58,325 nucleotides of DNA. Source: a virus. A program made the position numbers and the translations under genes. The notes under the pieces were generated by a model. That model did no database searches. It was not told where the DNA came from and saw only the letters and a program-made list of their open reading frames with translations. Positions 49,404-57,784 of the stretch are shown piece by piece. Each line of letters opens with the position of its first letter. Position 1 is the first letter of the stretch. The stretch spans positions 1 through 58,325 of IMG/VR virus record IMGVR_UViG_3300021289_000002; one strand, written 5' to 3'.

Positions 49404-50350
49404 TGCGGAAATTCCCTTACGCGCAGATCTTCTGGCCACTCCGCGGGATCGCCGCCCTTGGGATGCTTTATCCTGCAAACCCATCTCTCGTCTTCGTTGC
49501 CTACGACATTGGCGCCCATTTGCTTAACGAAGCATTTGACGCCCGCGGCCTGGCACTGATGAAGGATCAAGCGAATCCAATCGACGCGGCAAGGCCGAGC
49601 GCCGGCGCCGGACTCGCCGCCAACGATCACCCAATCAACCCGCGCGCCATCGGCAAGCCCGCGAATCAGCGGATTTCCGATACCGGCATTCCCACAGAGA
49701 TCCACCGGTCCAAGCAACGGCTCGACGCTGAGGAACCGGACGCGGGCCGGAATATCGAGCAGCTTCGGAATGCGCTTGTCGGCTTGCTCCTGGTTCTCGA
49801 CCGACGTGCCAACCCACACGTTGGCCGGCGGGCTCCCATTAAGCCAATTCTTCACCATTGGCCGCGCGCAAAGTCCCTCGTTGAATCCGTCCTGCAGCCG
49901 CTTGATGCAATTCTCAGGCCGCTTGGTTAGCAGCAGCCAGAAAAGATTTGGGGTGTCGTCGATCAAATTCATAAACCGCGCGAACACGCACAACGGATCT
50001 TCGCGCTTCCCTTTTTGGTCGATGATGCCCGCCGGCATTTCGTCCAGCCAATCGATCATCGACGGGAACCAGCGGCCGACCGTGCCTTTTTTCGCATGCT
50101 CCTTGTTGAGCCTGACGGCATCATTCCAAAAACCCTTCGACAAAACGCGCGTGGCCTTATCGCCCCAAACAGGCCGGCTCCGCCAATCCTCAAACCCGGC
50201 CGATTTGTAAGCGGTTCGAAAAATGTGCTCGAGCCGGCTTTGTGCTAACTCCATCGCGTAGCAGTGCGTGCAACCTGGTGAGACCATGGAGCATCCCAGG
50301 TAAGGACCGCCCGTATGGTTGGCCCATTGAATTTCAGTCGTGTCGCTCAT
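49400..50350 (-). CDS. DUF5131 / Gp37-Gp68-type protein with radical-SAM-like cysteine cluster
   Basis: 316 residues, ATGA overlap with the TM gene upstream. The N-terminal cluster GCSMVSPGCTHCYA (about 19-32) resembles the cysteines that bind iron-sulphur in this family; VWVGTSVENQEQADKRI, FLSVEPLLGP and VIVGGESG follow. The usual WNP before the cluster is replaced by GGPYLG. Family members are common in phages and plasmids, with a proposed redox or nucleic-acid modification role. Confidence 0.75.
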   Translation of the reverse strand: MSDTTEIQWANHTGGPYLGCSMVSPGCTHCYAMELAQSRLEHIFRTAYKSAGFEDWRSRPVWGDKATRVLSKGFWNDAVRLNKEHAKKGTVGRWFPSMIDWLDEMPAGIIDQKGKREDPLCVFARFMNLIDDTPNLFWLLLTKRPENCIKRLQDGFNEGLCARPMVKNWLNGSPPANVWVGTSVENQEQADKRIPKLLDIPARVRFLSVEPLLGPVDLCGNAGIGNPLIRGLADGARVDWVIVGGESGAGARPCRVDWIRLILHQCQAAGVKCFVKQMGANVVGNEDERWVCRIKHPKGGDPAEWPEDLRVREFPQ

Positions 50351-50580
50351 CGTTCTATCTCGGGTTTGATTGGTTGTGGGTTAGGTTTGTCTCGACGTTT
50401 CAAAAGCCAAACCAGAAAGAATTCAATCAGCGGAAACGCGAAGACTATTACGACGATTGCACGCAGCAGCTTCCGCAATTGCTCGATTCGTTTCATCCGG
50501 GCAAGGTGGTCCGATTCGATGCGGTCTAGCTCGGCTTTGAATTGCTCGGTTATCTGGTCGGCTTCATCTTGAGGGGTCAT
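50347..50580 (-). CDS. Coiled-coil membrane protein
   Basis: 77 residues from ATG 50580; the frame extends to 50625. A charged coil (QITEQFKAELDRIESDHLAR) is followed by one membrane helix (LLRAIVVIVFAFPLIEFFLV). Function unknown. Confidence 0.5.
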   Translation of the reverse strand: MTPQDEADQITEQFKAELDRIESDHLARMKRIEQLRKLLRAIVVIVFAFPLIEFFLVWLLKRRDKPNPQPIKPEIER

Positions 50581-50585
50581 AGGTT

Positions 50586-50789
50586 CTAAGGGCGTGGCTT
50601 CTCGCTCGCAATCGCTTCCATGCATCGCTTGATCTCAAGTAGCGCTACGGAGGTTACGGCCTGGATATTTCCGATGTGTTGCTCGTTGGATGGAATTTTC
50701 ATCAACACGTCAGCGTGGATTTCAATATTCTTTAGACACTCTACGATTTTATCGGTCATAAGAGTTTGGTCAGAAAGGGACTGGTTCAT
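50586..50789 (-). CDS. Hypothetical helical protein
   Basis: 67 residues from ATG 50789, or 57 from ATG 50759. Contains VLMKIPSNEQHIGNIQAV and a C-terminal helix with ALLEIKRCMEAIA. No family recognised. Confidence 0.45.
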   Translation of the reverse strand: MNQSLSDQTLMTDKIVECLKNIEIHADVLMKIPSNEQHIGNIQAVTSVALLEIKRCMEAIASEKPRP

Positions 50790-50798
50790 CCTCGGGAA

Positions 50799-51236
50799 CT
50801 ACAGGCGCTCGATCACGATCGTGGCGCCCTCGTTTCCACTTTCGCACAGCTCGCATTTTACGAAGTGCTCGGGGATCGCCGTCCAACAGTCGTCGGGCGG
50901 TAATGAGGCAATCAAAGAGCGTAGAGACGCATCCATCGGCGTCGCACCGGTGGCGATCTGAAAAGCGGAGCGTAATTGTGATTCGAAAAGTCGGGCTGCT
51001 TTTTGCATCCACTCCCGATGCTCGGGCAACGTGATGGGTCGGGCCATTATCTTTCCGGTTTTCTTGTCCATCCACGCGAACGCCCGCTTCGCGTTCTTGA
51101 ACGATGGCACTTTTCCCAGCCCCTTGATCTCCAGGACTATTTTGGGACTGGGCGGCGAGGGCAGTAGCTCGAGCTGCGTCTTCGGCTTGCAGTTGGGATT
51201 TGATTCGCTCGGCAAGTTTGGGGTCGTCGATTTCAT
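50799..51236 (-). CDS. RusA-like phage protein
   Basis: 145 residues. KVPSFKNAKRAFAW and ITLPEHREWMQKA, with the tail LPPDDCWTAIPEHF and EGATIVIERL, match a phage family related to RusA Holliday-junction resolvases. A second frame overlaps nearly all of this gene: it starts at ATG 51249 (ATGA-coupled to the J-domain gene) and ends at 50770. I prefer this frame because its end matches the family. The other frame may be a product of shifted translation. Confidence 0.6.
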   Translation of the reverse strand: MKSTTPNLPSESNPNCKPKTQLELLPSPPSPKIVLEIKGLGKVPSFKNAKRAFAWMDKKTGKIMARPITLPEHREWMQKAARLFESQLRSAFQIATGATPMDASLRSLIASLPPDDCWTAIPEHFVKCELCESGNEGATIVIERL

Positions 51237-51245
51237 GAAGTCGGA

Positions 51246-51848
51246 TCATTTTATTTGTGCCTCGAATTGCTGCCAGGCGAGCCGAACCAGGTGGAACTTT
51301 TCAACGTCCCCGTTTTTGTCCGGATGATGCTCTTTGACCATGCGCAGGTAAGCAGCTTTTACATGGTCGGCAGGGGCGTTGATAGGCACTCCAAGGACCT
51401 CCCACCATTTAAACCCGGAGCTTTCGCCAATGCCAGGCAGCGCCATGTAGCCGCGAAAGGCTTGCTCGATGGTGCCAATTCCCCAGCGCTCTTGCCCTCT
51501 CAGCGCTTCGATATGTTTGGCCAGCGCCCAAATGTTATCCTCAACGTGAATCCACTTGTCGCCCGCCAGTGAGACGGGCCTGTCCTTGATTTTGAAGTAA
51601 ACGGCTACGCCAGGATCGGCCAATGTGGCCACATTCGACAACGGTGCTTGGCTTACTTTGGACCGGGGAATATTGCTGCTCATTAGCCAGTTGCCATCGC
51701 CAACCAGCCGGCGCATTTCCAGCAATAGAGCGTTCCACGCCACGGCAACGGACCTCGCCTCGAACCGGCTTACTTGCCGATGGTGCGGCGCCGTGCGGGG
51801 CCACTGTTCCGGCCAGCAAAGAGGATACTTTGAAACTTCCTCGTTCAT
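51246..51848 (-). CDS. J-domain phage protein
   Basis: 200 residues. The N-terminus (YPLCWPEQWPRTAPHHRQ) is typical of a phage protein family, and the last about 50 residues form a J domain with WWEVLGV, AAYLRMVKEHHPDK (HPD at about 175-177) and LVRLAWQQF. J domains stimulate host DnaK. It may help assemble or take apart replication complexes. Coupled to the MazG-like gene by ATGA. Confidence 0.75.
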   Translation of the reverse strand: MNEEVSKYPLCWPEQWPRTAPHHRQVSRFEARSVAVAWNALLLEMRRLVGDGNWLMSSNIPRSKVSQAPLSNVATLADPGVAVYFKIKDRPVSLAGDKWIHVEDNIWALAKHIEALRGQERWGIGTIEQAFRGYMALPGIGESSGFKWWEVLGVPINAPADHVKAAYLRMVKEHHPDKNGDVEKFHLVRLAWQQFEAQIK

Positions 51849-52141
51849 TGAAGCGTGCCGACTTCTTGGGCGTAGTTCAGGAACTTCTTAATTTTCTTAA
51901 TTTTGGCTTCGGTTTTTTCCTCGCTTAGCCAGTTGTCAGGAAGAGTGCCGTTTTGGATCAGCAAACAAACAACAGCCATAAAATCATTAAGCTCATCGAT
52001 CAGACGCTGGCGGTTAGTAGGGCCGGATGGATAAAGTATGTTTACATCGTCTATTCCAAATCGAAGGGCTTTACTGCAATCCTTTGCCACCTCGTTAGCT
52101 TCTTCGGAAAGACAAACCAGTAAGTGTTCTTTTGAATTCAT
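51845..52141 (-). CDS. MazG-like NTP pyrophosphohydrolase
   Basis: 98 residues. SEEANEVAK (E13, E14, E17) and LIDELNDFM (E50, D53) provide the EExxE and ExxD metal ligands of the MazG/all-alpha NTP pyrophosphatases. These enzymes adjust nucleotide pools or hydrolyse ppGpp-like nucleotides. ATGA overlaps at both ends. Confidence 0.65.
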   Translation of the reverse strand: MNSKEHLLVCLSEEANEVAKDCSKALRFGIDDVNILYPSGPTNRQRLIDELNDFMAVVCLLIQNGTLPDNWLSEEKTEAKIKKIKKFLNYAQEVGTLQ

Positions 52142-52377
52142 AGGGGCGACAAGCTGATGTTGTAACCCCCTTTGCCGTTGGGCTTGGAAATCAGCTTCCG
52201 CTTAATGACCCCGGCGCTGTGAAGAATCTTGCCCACGCGCGAGGCGTAACCGCGCTCGATGGCGCTGCTAACGGTGATCACTTCGCCAGGTTTAAGGTGC
52301 CGAATTCTCACTGCCAAATCGCGTTCGCCTGATTTTCCATTGCTCCTGGAGGTTAGTTTTTTCATTGGTGTTGACAT
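52138..52377 (-). CDS. Hypothetical protein, possible winged helix
   Basis: 79 residues from ATG 52377; ATG at 52401 and 52365 are also possible. Basic, with LAVRIRHLKPGEVITVSSAI and RVGKILHSAGVIKRK, followed by a strand-turn end. It looks like a small winged-helix DNA-binding protein. Assigned by shape only. Confidence 0.45.
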   Translation of the reverse strand: MSTPMKKLTSRSNGKSGERDLAVRIRHLKPGEVITVSSAIERGYASRVGKILHSAGVIKRKLISKPNGKGGYNISLSPL

Positions 52378-52404
52378 TAACTTTCGTATGGAAAAATGCA
52401 ATAG

Positions 52405-52923
52405 TTATTTTTGCCAGCGCCAGGGACCGTAGCCAATACCGGCGAGATTGAACACCGAGAGCGCCAAAGGCTTTGGAAACGGATCGTCAGCGCCGTCAAA
52501 CTGGATGCGCGGCGAAAGGAAATCCACCCAGGCTCTGCCGTGAATGAAATTCGACCACCAATTAGCATCGACGCTGGCCGGCGTGAGCAAAAGAATTTGT
52601 GCGCCCTTGACCGCTTCCATGGCGCATTTCTCCGCCCAAGGGGCGATGCTGCCAAAGGGAGGATTGAGCCATAGCAGGCCGTTCAAACCGTGCCACAAGA
52701 AATCTGAGCGCAGAGAGTCAGTCGCTTCGGTGACCCATCCGGGCGCTTTTTTGTTTTCGAACGTGCAAGCCAGGTCGGTAGCCAGCGGGCCGTAGCGCGC
52801 CTCAACGGCTCGAATGAATTTCCACGGCGTTTCATACGCTTGGTTGGAACTGTGGCGGTTATTGCTGGCCCCGGTTTTCTTCGGGCGATCTACCGAGAAC
52901 ATTTCACTTTGAGATTTGGTCAT
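52405..52923 (-). CDS. Dam-like N6-adenine methyltransferase
   Basis: 172 residues. Phage Dam-type phrases: YETPWKFIRAVEARYG, DLACTFENKKAPGWV, WLNPPFGSIAPWAEK (NPPF catalytic motif), LLTPASVDANWW, FLSPRIQF and DPFPKPLAL. It methylates the N6 of adenine in DNA using S-adenosylmethionine. A GAGGGGAAG site lies eight bases upstream and can pair with a complementary sequence farther upstream (see 52932..53044). Confidence 0.85.
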   Translation of the reverse strand: MTKSQSEMFSVDRPKKTGASNNRHSSNQAYETPWKFIRAVEARYGPLATDLACTFENKKAPGWVTEATDSLRSDFLWHGLNGLLWLNPPFGSIAPWAEKCAMEAVKGAQILLLTPASVDANWWSNFIHGRAWVDFLSPRIQFDGADDPFPKPLALSVFNLAGIGYGPWRWQK

Positions 52924-52931
52924 AAAAAAAG

Positions 52932-53044
52932 CTTCCCCTCGCCAGCCGGTTTCCGCAAAGCGGAACCAGGGCGCGTGTTTGTTATGTTGCTTCGTCTAGC
53001 TCTGCTCACTAAGCGCGCCGCCAGCAGGCCGCCGGCGAGGGGAA
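52932..53044 (-). promoter_or_regulatory. Structured leader that can sequester the Dam ribosome site
   Basis: On the minus-strand message TTCCCCTCGCC (from 53044 to 53034) can pair perfectly over 11 bases with GGCGAGGGGAA (52943 to 52933), which contains the ribosome site of the adenine methyltransferase. Inside lies a smaller hairpin GGTTCCGC-TTT-GCGGAAACC (about 52967-52948). Such a fold would block translation until opened, as in riboswitches. No ligand is known. Confidence 0.5.
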
Positions 53045-53055
53045 AATGGTTTGGT

Positions 53056-53328
53056 TCAATCTGCGTCGTCTTCCGGTCCTTCAAGCTTCTCGACCTTCAC
53101 GCCATTTTTGACCACGACCTTGCGATCATCGTCAAACTGGTATTCCTCGAGCTGATGCTGTTTCATCAAGGCAAGGACCGCGTCTCGTTTCTCAACTTCG
53201 GTCTTGGTGAGCTTCATCCGTTTCTCTTTTACGCTGTTCCAAGCGTCGATTGCTTCCTCGAGCGCCTTGATTTTGGGCCGGGACACGCCCTCTCCCTCGA
53301 TAGGGAGATCGGTTTGATTTCTGGCCAT
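53056..53328 (-). CDS. Hypothetical coiled-coil protein
   Basis: 90 residues from ATG 53328. Contains a charged helix (IKALEEAIDAWNSVKEKRMK, then LTKTEVEKRDAV) and an acidic end. No family recognised. It lies between two methyltransferase genes. Confidence 0.55.
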   Translation of the reverse strand: MARNQTDLPIEGEGVSRPKIKALEEAIDAWNSVKEKRMKLTKTEVEKRDAVLALMKQHQLEEYQFDDDRKVVVKNGVKVEKLEGPEDDAD

Positions 53329-53377
53329 AGGTATTTTTTCTTTCTGTGTTTCTGCGTTTTTGTTTTGCGGTGTTTGG

Positions 53378-54955
53378 CTACAAAATGGCAAGGGCGCCTT
53401 GCGAGTCGCGGACGCGCGCGGCTTCGAACGATTCAGGGTTAAGCTCCGAGACAATCGAGTGCCGCCCCAGGCCGGTGGCGGCCATCGCCGTCGTGGACGT
53501 GCCTCCGAACGGGTCCAGGATCGTGCAAGGTTTGACCGGATGATCGGCCAGGGCAAGCGGCGAAGAGTACAGCCAATCGTTTACCTCCCGCGGCTGCGTC
53601 GCGTTGCGGATGATACGGGCCTTGATGGCGCTGGCATCCTGCACATTGTTGCCGGCATAGTCCTTGGTCGGCTTGCCGAAATACTCGCCGTTGGAGTCCG
53701 CGCCCCAGGCGCTAACTTCCTCCTTGGTCAACCGCGGCGCGAGCATCACCTTGACGCGCGTAAGCTTCCCGTGGCATTCGCAACCGGGCTGCCAGCCGGC
53801 CGTAATGGTCACTCCGGGCTCATAAGGGAAGCCAAAACCTTGATGCGTCCGGCGTTCCTCGTTGCCGCCATGCTCATCACGAAATTTGCGCTCTTTGTTT
53901 CCCGAGCTTCGCCCGATGGCTGGCTGCCGCGCTGAAAGCATCCGTTCCCAGGGCTTGCCGCACGTCGCGCAGCAGCCGCGCTCTGACGTCCCGCCGATAA
54001 TGAACGGCTGAACCAGCTTTTCGGGATAGGTGGCGAAATGGTCGATGCTGGTTCCTTTGGGATTGACGATCAGCGCCAGCGGTTGGCCATTTTCGTCGAG
54101 CAGCAATCCTTGGAAGGACTCGAGCAGCCAATCGCTGTTGCGCCGGTTCCGTTGGCCAACGATGTATTGCGAGCAGCCGGCAGACCAGGAAGGGTTTTGT
54201 TTGTTGCCCTCTTCGGAACGTTGAGCCTTGGGATTCACGGCGCGGCTGCGCAAGGTTTCGTCGGTGACCTGATTGCCCCTAAACGAGCCGTCGCGGCCGC
54301 GCCGGGGATGGGTGTTATCGCTGGATTGCATCATTACCGCATGCCGGTCCCAAAAATAGGTTTCGCTCTTTGAGAACATGAAGACGTATTCGACGGCGCT
54401 CGCGGGCCGGTCAGTGACGCTCTCGGGCATCGCGCTCTTTTTGAGCCATGGAATCATCGAGCGCAGGTACCAGCCATCCGCCTGCAGCGCCAGGGCCACG
54501 CGCGCCGACATCATGATCAAGTCTTTGGGCTTGAGCCCCGGCAACGTCTTTAGCTTCGGCTGGCCTTCGGCGCCGTCACGTTTCGGATCGCAATCGCCAT
54601 TGCGCCTTACTCGCTGGCCCTGATAACCACCTTCCGCAGACGTGTAGTTTTTGCCACCAGAAGAGCCGCCCCATTTCGTATCATTCGAGTAGGCGTCTCC
54701 CATGTTCACAAACAAGGTCCCGTCGTCACGAAGCACGCGCCGAACCTCCCGAAACACCTCGAGCAAATGCTCGAGATAAAGCTCGAAATTGGGCTCGCAA
54801 CCAATCTCCAACGCTTTCAATGGATGGTCCTTCGGCAGGTACGATCGCAAGCCCCAGTAGGGCGGCGAGGTGATACAACACTGAACGGATTTCTCGGGTA
54901 GTACTTTCAACGTCTGGCGCGAATCGCCCAGGAGCTTTTGAGGGATGATAGTCAT
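53378..54955 (-). CDS. DNA N4/N6 methyltransferase (beta-type order)
   Basis: 525 residues. Catalytic motif TSPPYWGLR (about 29-37) is near the N-terminus and the AdoMet motif LDPFGGTSTTAMAATG (about 477-492) near the C-terminus, the beta-class order. A long insertion in the middle contains CCATCGKPW and CECHG, possibly a zinc site. It methylates N4 of cytosine or N6 of adenine; the choice cannot be made from these motifs. No restriction endonuclease lies beside it, so it seems an orphan. Confidence 0.8.
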   Translation of the reverse strand: MTIIPQKLLGDSRQTLKVLPEKSVQCCITSPPYWGLRSYLPKDHPLKALEIGCEPNFELYLEHLLEVFREVRRVLRDDGTLFVNMGDAYSNDTKWGGSSGGKNYTSAEGGYQGQRVRRNGDCDPKRDGAEGQPKLKTLPGLKPKDLIMMSARVALALQADGWYLRSMIPWLKKSAMPESVTDRPASAVEYVFMFSKSETYFWDRHAVMMQSSDNTHPRRGRDGSFRGNQVTDETLRSRAVNPKAQRSEEGNKQNPSWSAGCSQYIVGQRNRRNSDWLLESFQGLLLDENGQPLALIVNPKGTSIDHFATYPEKLVQPFIIGGTSERGCCATCGKPWERMLSARQPAIGRSSGNKERKFRDEHGGNEERRTHQGFGFPYEPGVTITAGWQPGCECHGKLTRVKVMLAPRLTKEEVSAWGADSNGEYFGKPTKDYAGNNVQDASAIKARIIRNATQPREVNDWLYSSPLALADHPVKPCTILDPFGGTSTTAMAATGLGRHSIVSELNPESFEAARVRDSQGALAIL

Positions 54956-54957
54956 AG

Positions 54958-56370
54958 CTAATCGGCGTAGGGCTGTTTGTAGGGCTGGCTCGGCGGCAAA
55001 TCTTCTTGGGCAATTTTGGCCGCGCTTTCGAAGCGGGTATAGCCCTTCAAAAAAGTAAGCTTCACATCGTCGGTGGGTCCGTTGCGCTGTTTGGCCACAA
55101 TCAAATTCACCGCCTCGGCCTCGTTGTGCTCGCCATCCTCTTCGTTGCGCGGTTTGTAGAGCAACCCGACAAGATCCGCGTCGGCCTCGATGGCGCCAGA
55201 CTCGCGCAAGTCGGATAGGCGCGGGCGGCGATTCTTCTCTTTCTCCAGATCTCGATTGAGCTGGCTCAACACCATTACGGGCACATGCAATTCTTTGGCC
55301 AGCCCCTTGATGCCCGAGCTCACGTCGGCAACCTCTTGCTGCCGGCTTTCCTGACGCCGGCGGTCATTCGCGGCATGGAGCAATTGCAGGTAATCGATGA
55401 TAAAGAGCCTGATCCCGTGTTGCTGATGCATGCGCCGAGCCTTCGCGCGCAACTGCATAATCGTCAACCCGCTACTGTCGTCGATATGGATCGGGGACTT
55501 CGCCACCGCGCCGGCGGCAGCGGTGAGCTTGGGAAAGTCGCGCTCCGCCAAAAACCCCTCGCGCACAGTGCGCAGGTTAACGCGAGCCCGCGAGCAAATC
55601 ATCCGCATGATCAAGCTCTCGGCGGTCATTTCCAGGCTGAACACTCCGACCGGAATCTTGTTGGTAACGGCAACGTGCTCCGCAATGTTCATCGCCAAAC
55701 TGGTTTTGCCCTGCGAGGGCCGGGCGGCGATCACAATCATTTCGCCGTTTTGCAATCCGAGCGTGAGGTTATCGAAGTCGAAAAATCCCGTGGCGAGCCC
55801 GGTTAATGCGCCCCGATTTTGGTGCATGTCCTCAATGTCGCAAATCGCCTTCCTAACCAGCGTCATGGGGTCCTTGGTCCCGCCAACCATCCGAGCATCA
55901 CGACGGACGTTCAAAATCTCCTTCTCGATCCCATCGATGATTTGCTCAATGTCCGAGCCCTGATAGTCGTAAATTGATGCTACCGCCTCCGTGCAAGCGC
56001 GGGTCATCGAGCGCATCAAATGCTTTTGCCTAACCGTGTCCAGGTAGGCGGGCAACGCCAACGAGGAGTGAACCGTATCGGGCAAATTCGCCAGGAACGA
56101 GATCCCGCCAACCTCATCGAGCGTGCCTCGGTCTCGGAGATGGCTCTGTAACGTGATGACGTCCACGACCTTGCGCCCCTCGAACAAATGAATTGCGGCC
56201 GAGTAAATCGTTTGGTGCCGAAGATCATAAAAGGTTTCCGGTCCAGCCCGCAAATGCTCCATGCACTGAGGCAAACAACCGTTGGGGTCCAGAAGGATGC
56301 AACCCAAGATCGCTTGCTCCGCCTGGGGATCGTGAGGCGGCAGCCGCTCGTATCCGTTTACGCGGCTCAT
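54958..56370 (-). CDS. DnaB-like replicative helicase
   Basis: 470 residues from ATG 56370 (ATGA overlap with the loader gene). N-terminal DnaB domain (PHDPQAEQAILG), Walker A (AARPSQGKTSL, about 216-226), Walker B (LFIIDYLQLL, about 325-334) and a C-terminal motif with SDLRESGAIEADADLV. It unwinds DNA at the fork. Phage-encoded, with its own loader upstream. Confidence 0.9.
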   Translation of the reverse strand: MSRVNGYERLPPHDPQAEQAILGCILLDPNGCLPQCMEHLRAGPETFYDLRHQTIYSAAIHLFEGRKVVDVITLQSHLRDRGTLDEVGGISFLANLPDTVHSSLALPAYLDTVRQKHLMRSMTRACTEAVASIYDYQGSDIEQIIDGIEKEILNVRRDARMVGGTKDPMTLVRKAICDIEDMHQNRGALTGLATGFFDFDNLTLGLQNGEMIVIAARPSQGKTSLAMNIAEHVAVTNKIPVGVFSLEMTAESLIMRMICSRARVNLRTVREGFLAERDFPKLTAAAGAVAKSPIHIDDSSGLTIMQLRAKARRMHQQHGIRLFIIDYLQLLHAANDRRRQESRQQEVADVSSGIKGLAKELHVPVMVLSQLNRDLEKEKNRRPRLSDLRESGAIEADADLVGLLYKPRNEEDGEHNEAEAVNLIVAKQRNGPTDDVKLTFLKGYTRFESAAKIAQEDLPPSQPYKQPYAD

Positions 56371-57008
56371 CGGAAGGAGGGCCAATTGCACTCGATGATT
56401 CCGCCGGCCTCATTCATTCGGCTGGCCAGCGAAGGACCAATTAAGGAGATGAACTCTGCTTTTGGCCGATTATCGATCAAAATGGTGTCGCTCATATCCT
56501 CGTAACGCTTGTTTAGCAGCTCAAAAAACAGGTTGTTATGCCAGTCGCTTTCTGCCCGCTTTCCAATTTCATCAACGACCAACAAGTTGAATTCCCGATA
56601 TTTTTTCACGATCCCCAATTCGGTTTCGCCTGAGCCTTCCACGAAAGTGCTTTTTATTTTGAGGAAAAACTCCATGGCGGTGCAAAAGTAAGCGGTTTTT
56701 GTTTTAACAGCGCCACGGATAAGCTCGACCGCTAGTTGTGTCTTACCGCAGCCTCGGGAACCGACCAAGGCTATCGTGACACCAGTTCCGAGCTTGGACT
56801 GAATCGAATTGAATTTGTCCCACCATGGGGAGACAGCGGCCGTAACGCACGTCTGTCTATGCCGCGCCGGAATGTTGGTTGCCCTAATCTGGCGCTCAGC
56901 TTCGCGAACGGCAAAGCGCTCTCTTTCAAGGCGAGCCTCTTCAGCCCAATCAGTTTTTTGGGCCGGCGTGGGCTCTGTGTAATTTTTAAGGACAGGCAGA
57001 ATGTTCAT
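56367..57008 (-). CDS. DnaC/IstB-like helicase loader
   Basis: 213 residues. AAA ATPase with Walker A GSRGCGKTQ (about 84-92), Walker B LLVVDEIGKR (about 143-152) and a sensor segment TILIDNRP (about 176-183). An N-terminal helical arm probably binds DnaB. Coupled to the helicase downstream and to the initiator upstream by ATGA overlaps. Confidence 0.8.
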   Translation of the reverse strand: MNILPVLKNYTEPTPAQKTDWAEEARLERERFAVREAERQIRATNIPARHRQTCVTAAVSPWWDKFNSIQSKLGTGVTIALVGSRGCGKTQLAVELIRGAVKTKTAYFCTAMEFFLKIKSTFVEGSGETELGIVKKYREFNLLVVDEIGKRAESDWHNNLFFELLNKRYEDMSDTILIDNRPKAEFISLIGPSLASRMNEAGGIIECNWPSFR

Positions 57009-57784
57009 AGGCTTTTAACGTCGATTTTTTCTTGAATGGATTTGGCCTCGAATACGAACCCGATTTGGTTAGCCAATTCCGAGTTGATCTCGTTTAGCTT
57101 TTCAGCAAAGCCGGCCAGGCTCTTGCTTCGGTTGCAGCAATTCCAATGCGTTTTGGGATCGGTCTTACTCCAAGCGGTTGTGGCCAACTTGGCAAGATCC
57201 TCCGGAGTCAGGCCGGCGGAAAGAAGGGTTTTAATTGCCTTACCGTCTCGGGACCCGTTGAAAGAGTAAGCTGCTCCAAACCGTTCTTTGAAAGCTTTAC
57301 ACCATAACTCTGCCGCCCGCCGGTGATCCCCAGTTCCCTTCCCTTCTGTTCCATCCTTTCCATCCTTTCCATTCCCTTCCGCGCGCGCGCGCGAGGCGCA
57401 GTCTCCTGTCAGTCGGGTGTCAGTTGCCTGACAGTCTCCTGCAACCTGTTGATAATCAAGCCAATCCGTGTTCTCGACCAGATAGTCAATTGCTTTTTCA
57501 AACCATTCTTGCGGAGCACGGGTTTTGAGGGAGAGGGAGAGGGGGGTATGGGGGGTTTTGTTGTCTCGAATAAGCGTCCCCCGAGGGTCACATTTGGATG
57601 CGACTTGGAGCATTAGAATCCAGGCGCTAAATATTTTTGAGCCTTCCGGATGGGTGATTATTGACGTGAAATTCTCCCCGTCGTGGCGATTTGGAATGGC
57701 TACCCAGGAGAGGGAAGAAACCGTTCGAGATCGATTGTTCTCGAAGTGCTCGGACCAATCTTTGATGACGTAAAGAAGGCTCAT
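57005..57784 (-). CDS. Lambda O-like replication initiator
   Basis: 259 residues. N-terminal WVAIPNRHDGENF and KIFSAWILMLQVASK with LSLSLKTRAPQEWFEKAI resemble a winged-helix origin-binding part. A low-complexity linker (GNGKDGKDGTEGKG) is encoded by the purine-rich repeat, and the C-terminus is helical. It lies just before helicase loader and helicase genes, the same order as lambda O and P. Origin likely lies inside this gene. Confidence 0.65.
   Translation of the reverse strand: MSLLYVIKDWSEHFENNRSRTVSSLSWVAIPNRHDGENFTSIITHPEGSKIFSAWILMLQVASKCDPRGTLIRDNKTPHTPLSLSLKTRAPQEWFEKAIDYLVENTDWLDYQQVAGDCQATDTRLTGDCASRARAEGNGKDGKDGTEGKGTGDHRRAAELWCKAFKERFGAAYSFNGSRDGKAIKTLLSAGLTPEDLAKLATTAWSKTDPKTHWNCCNRSKSLAGFAEKLNEINSELANQIGFVFEAKSIQEKIDVKSL
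57339..57441 (-). repeat. Purine-rich and direct repeats inside the initiator gene; candidate origin
   Basis: On the minus strand GGAAAGGAT occurs twice in tandem within a 37-base purine-rich tract (about 57375-57339), next to a run of CG alternation. Just upstream the plus-strand CAGTCTCCTG occurs at 57399-57408 and 57432-57441, 33 bases apart, with several TGTCAG copies. Lambda-type origins lie in the initiator gene and show iterons plus an easily melted tract. Confidence 0.45.
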
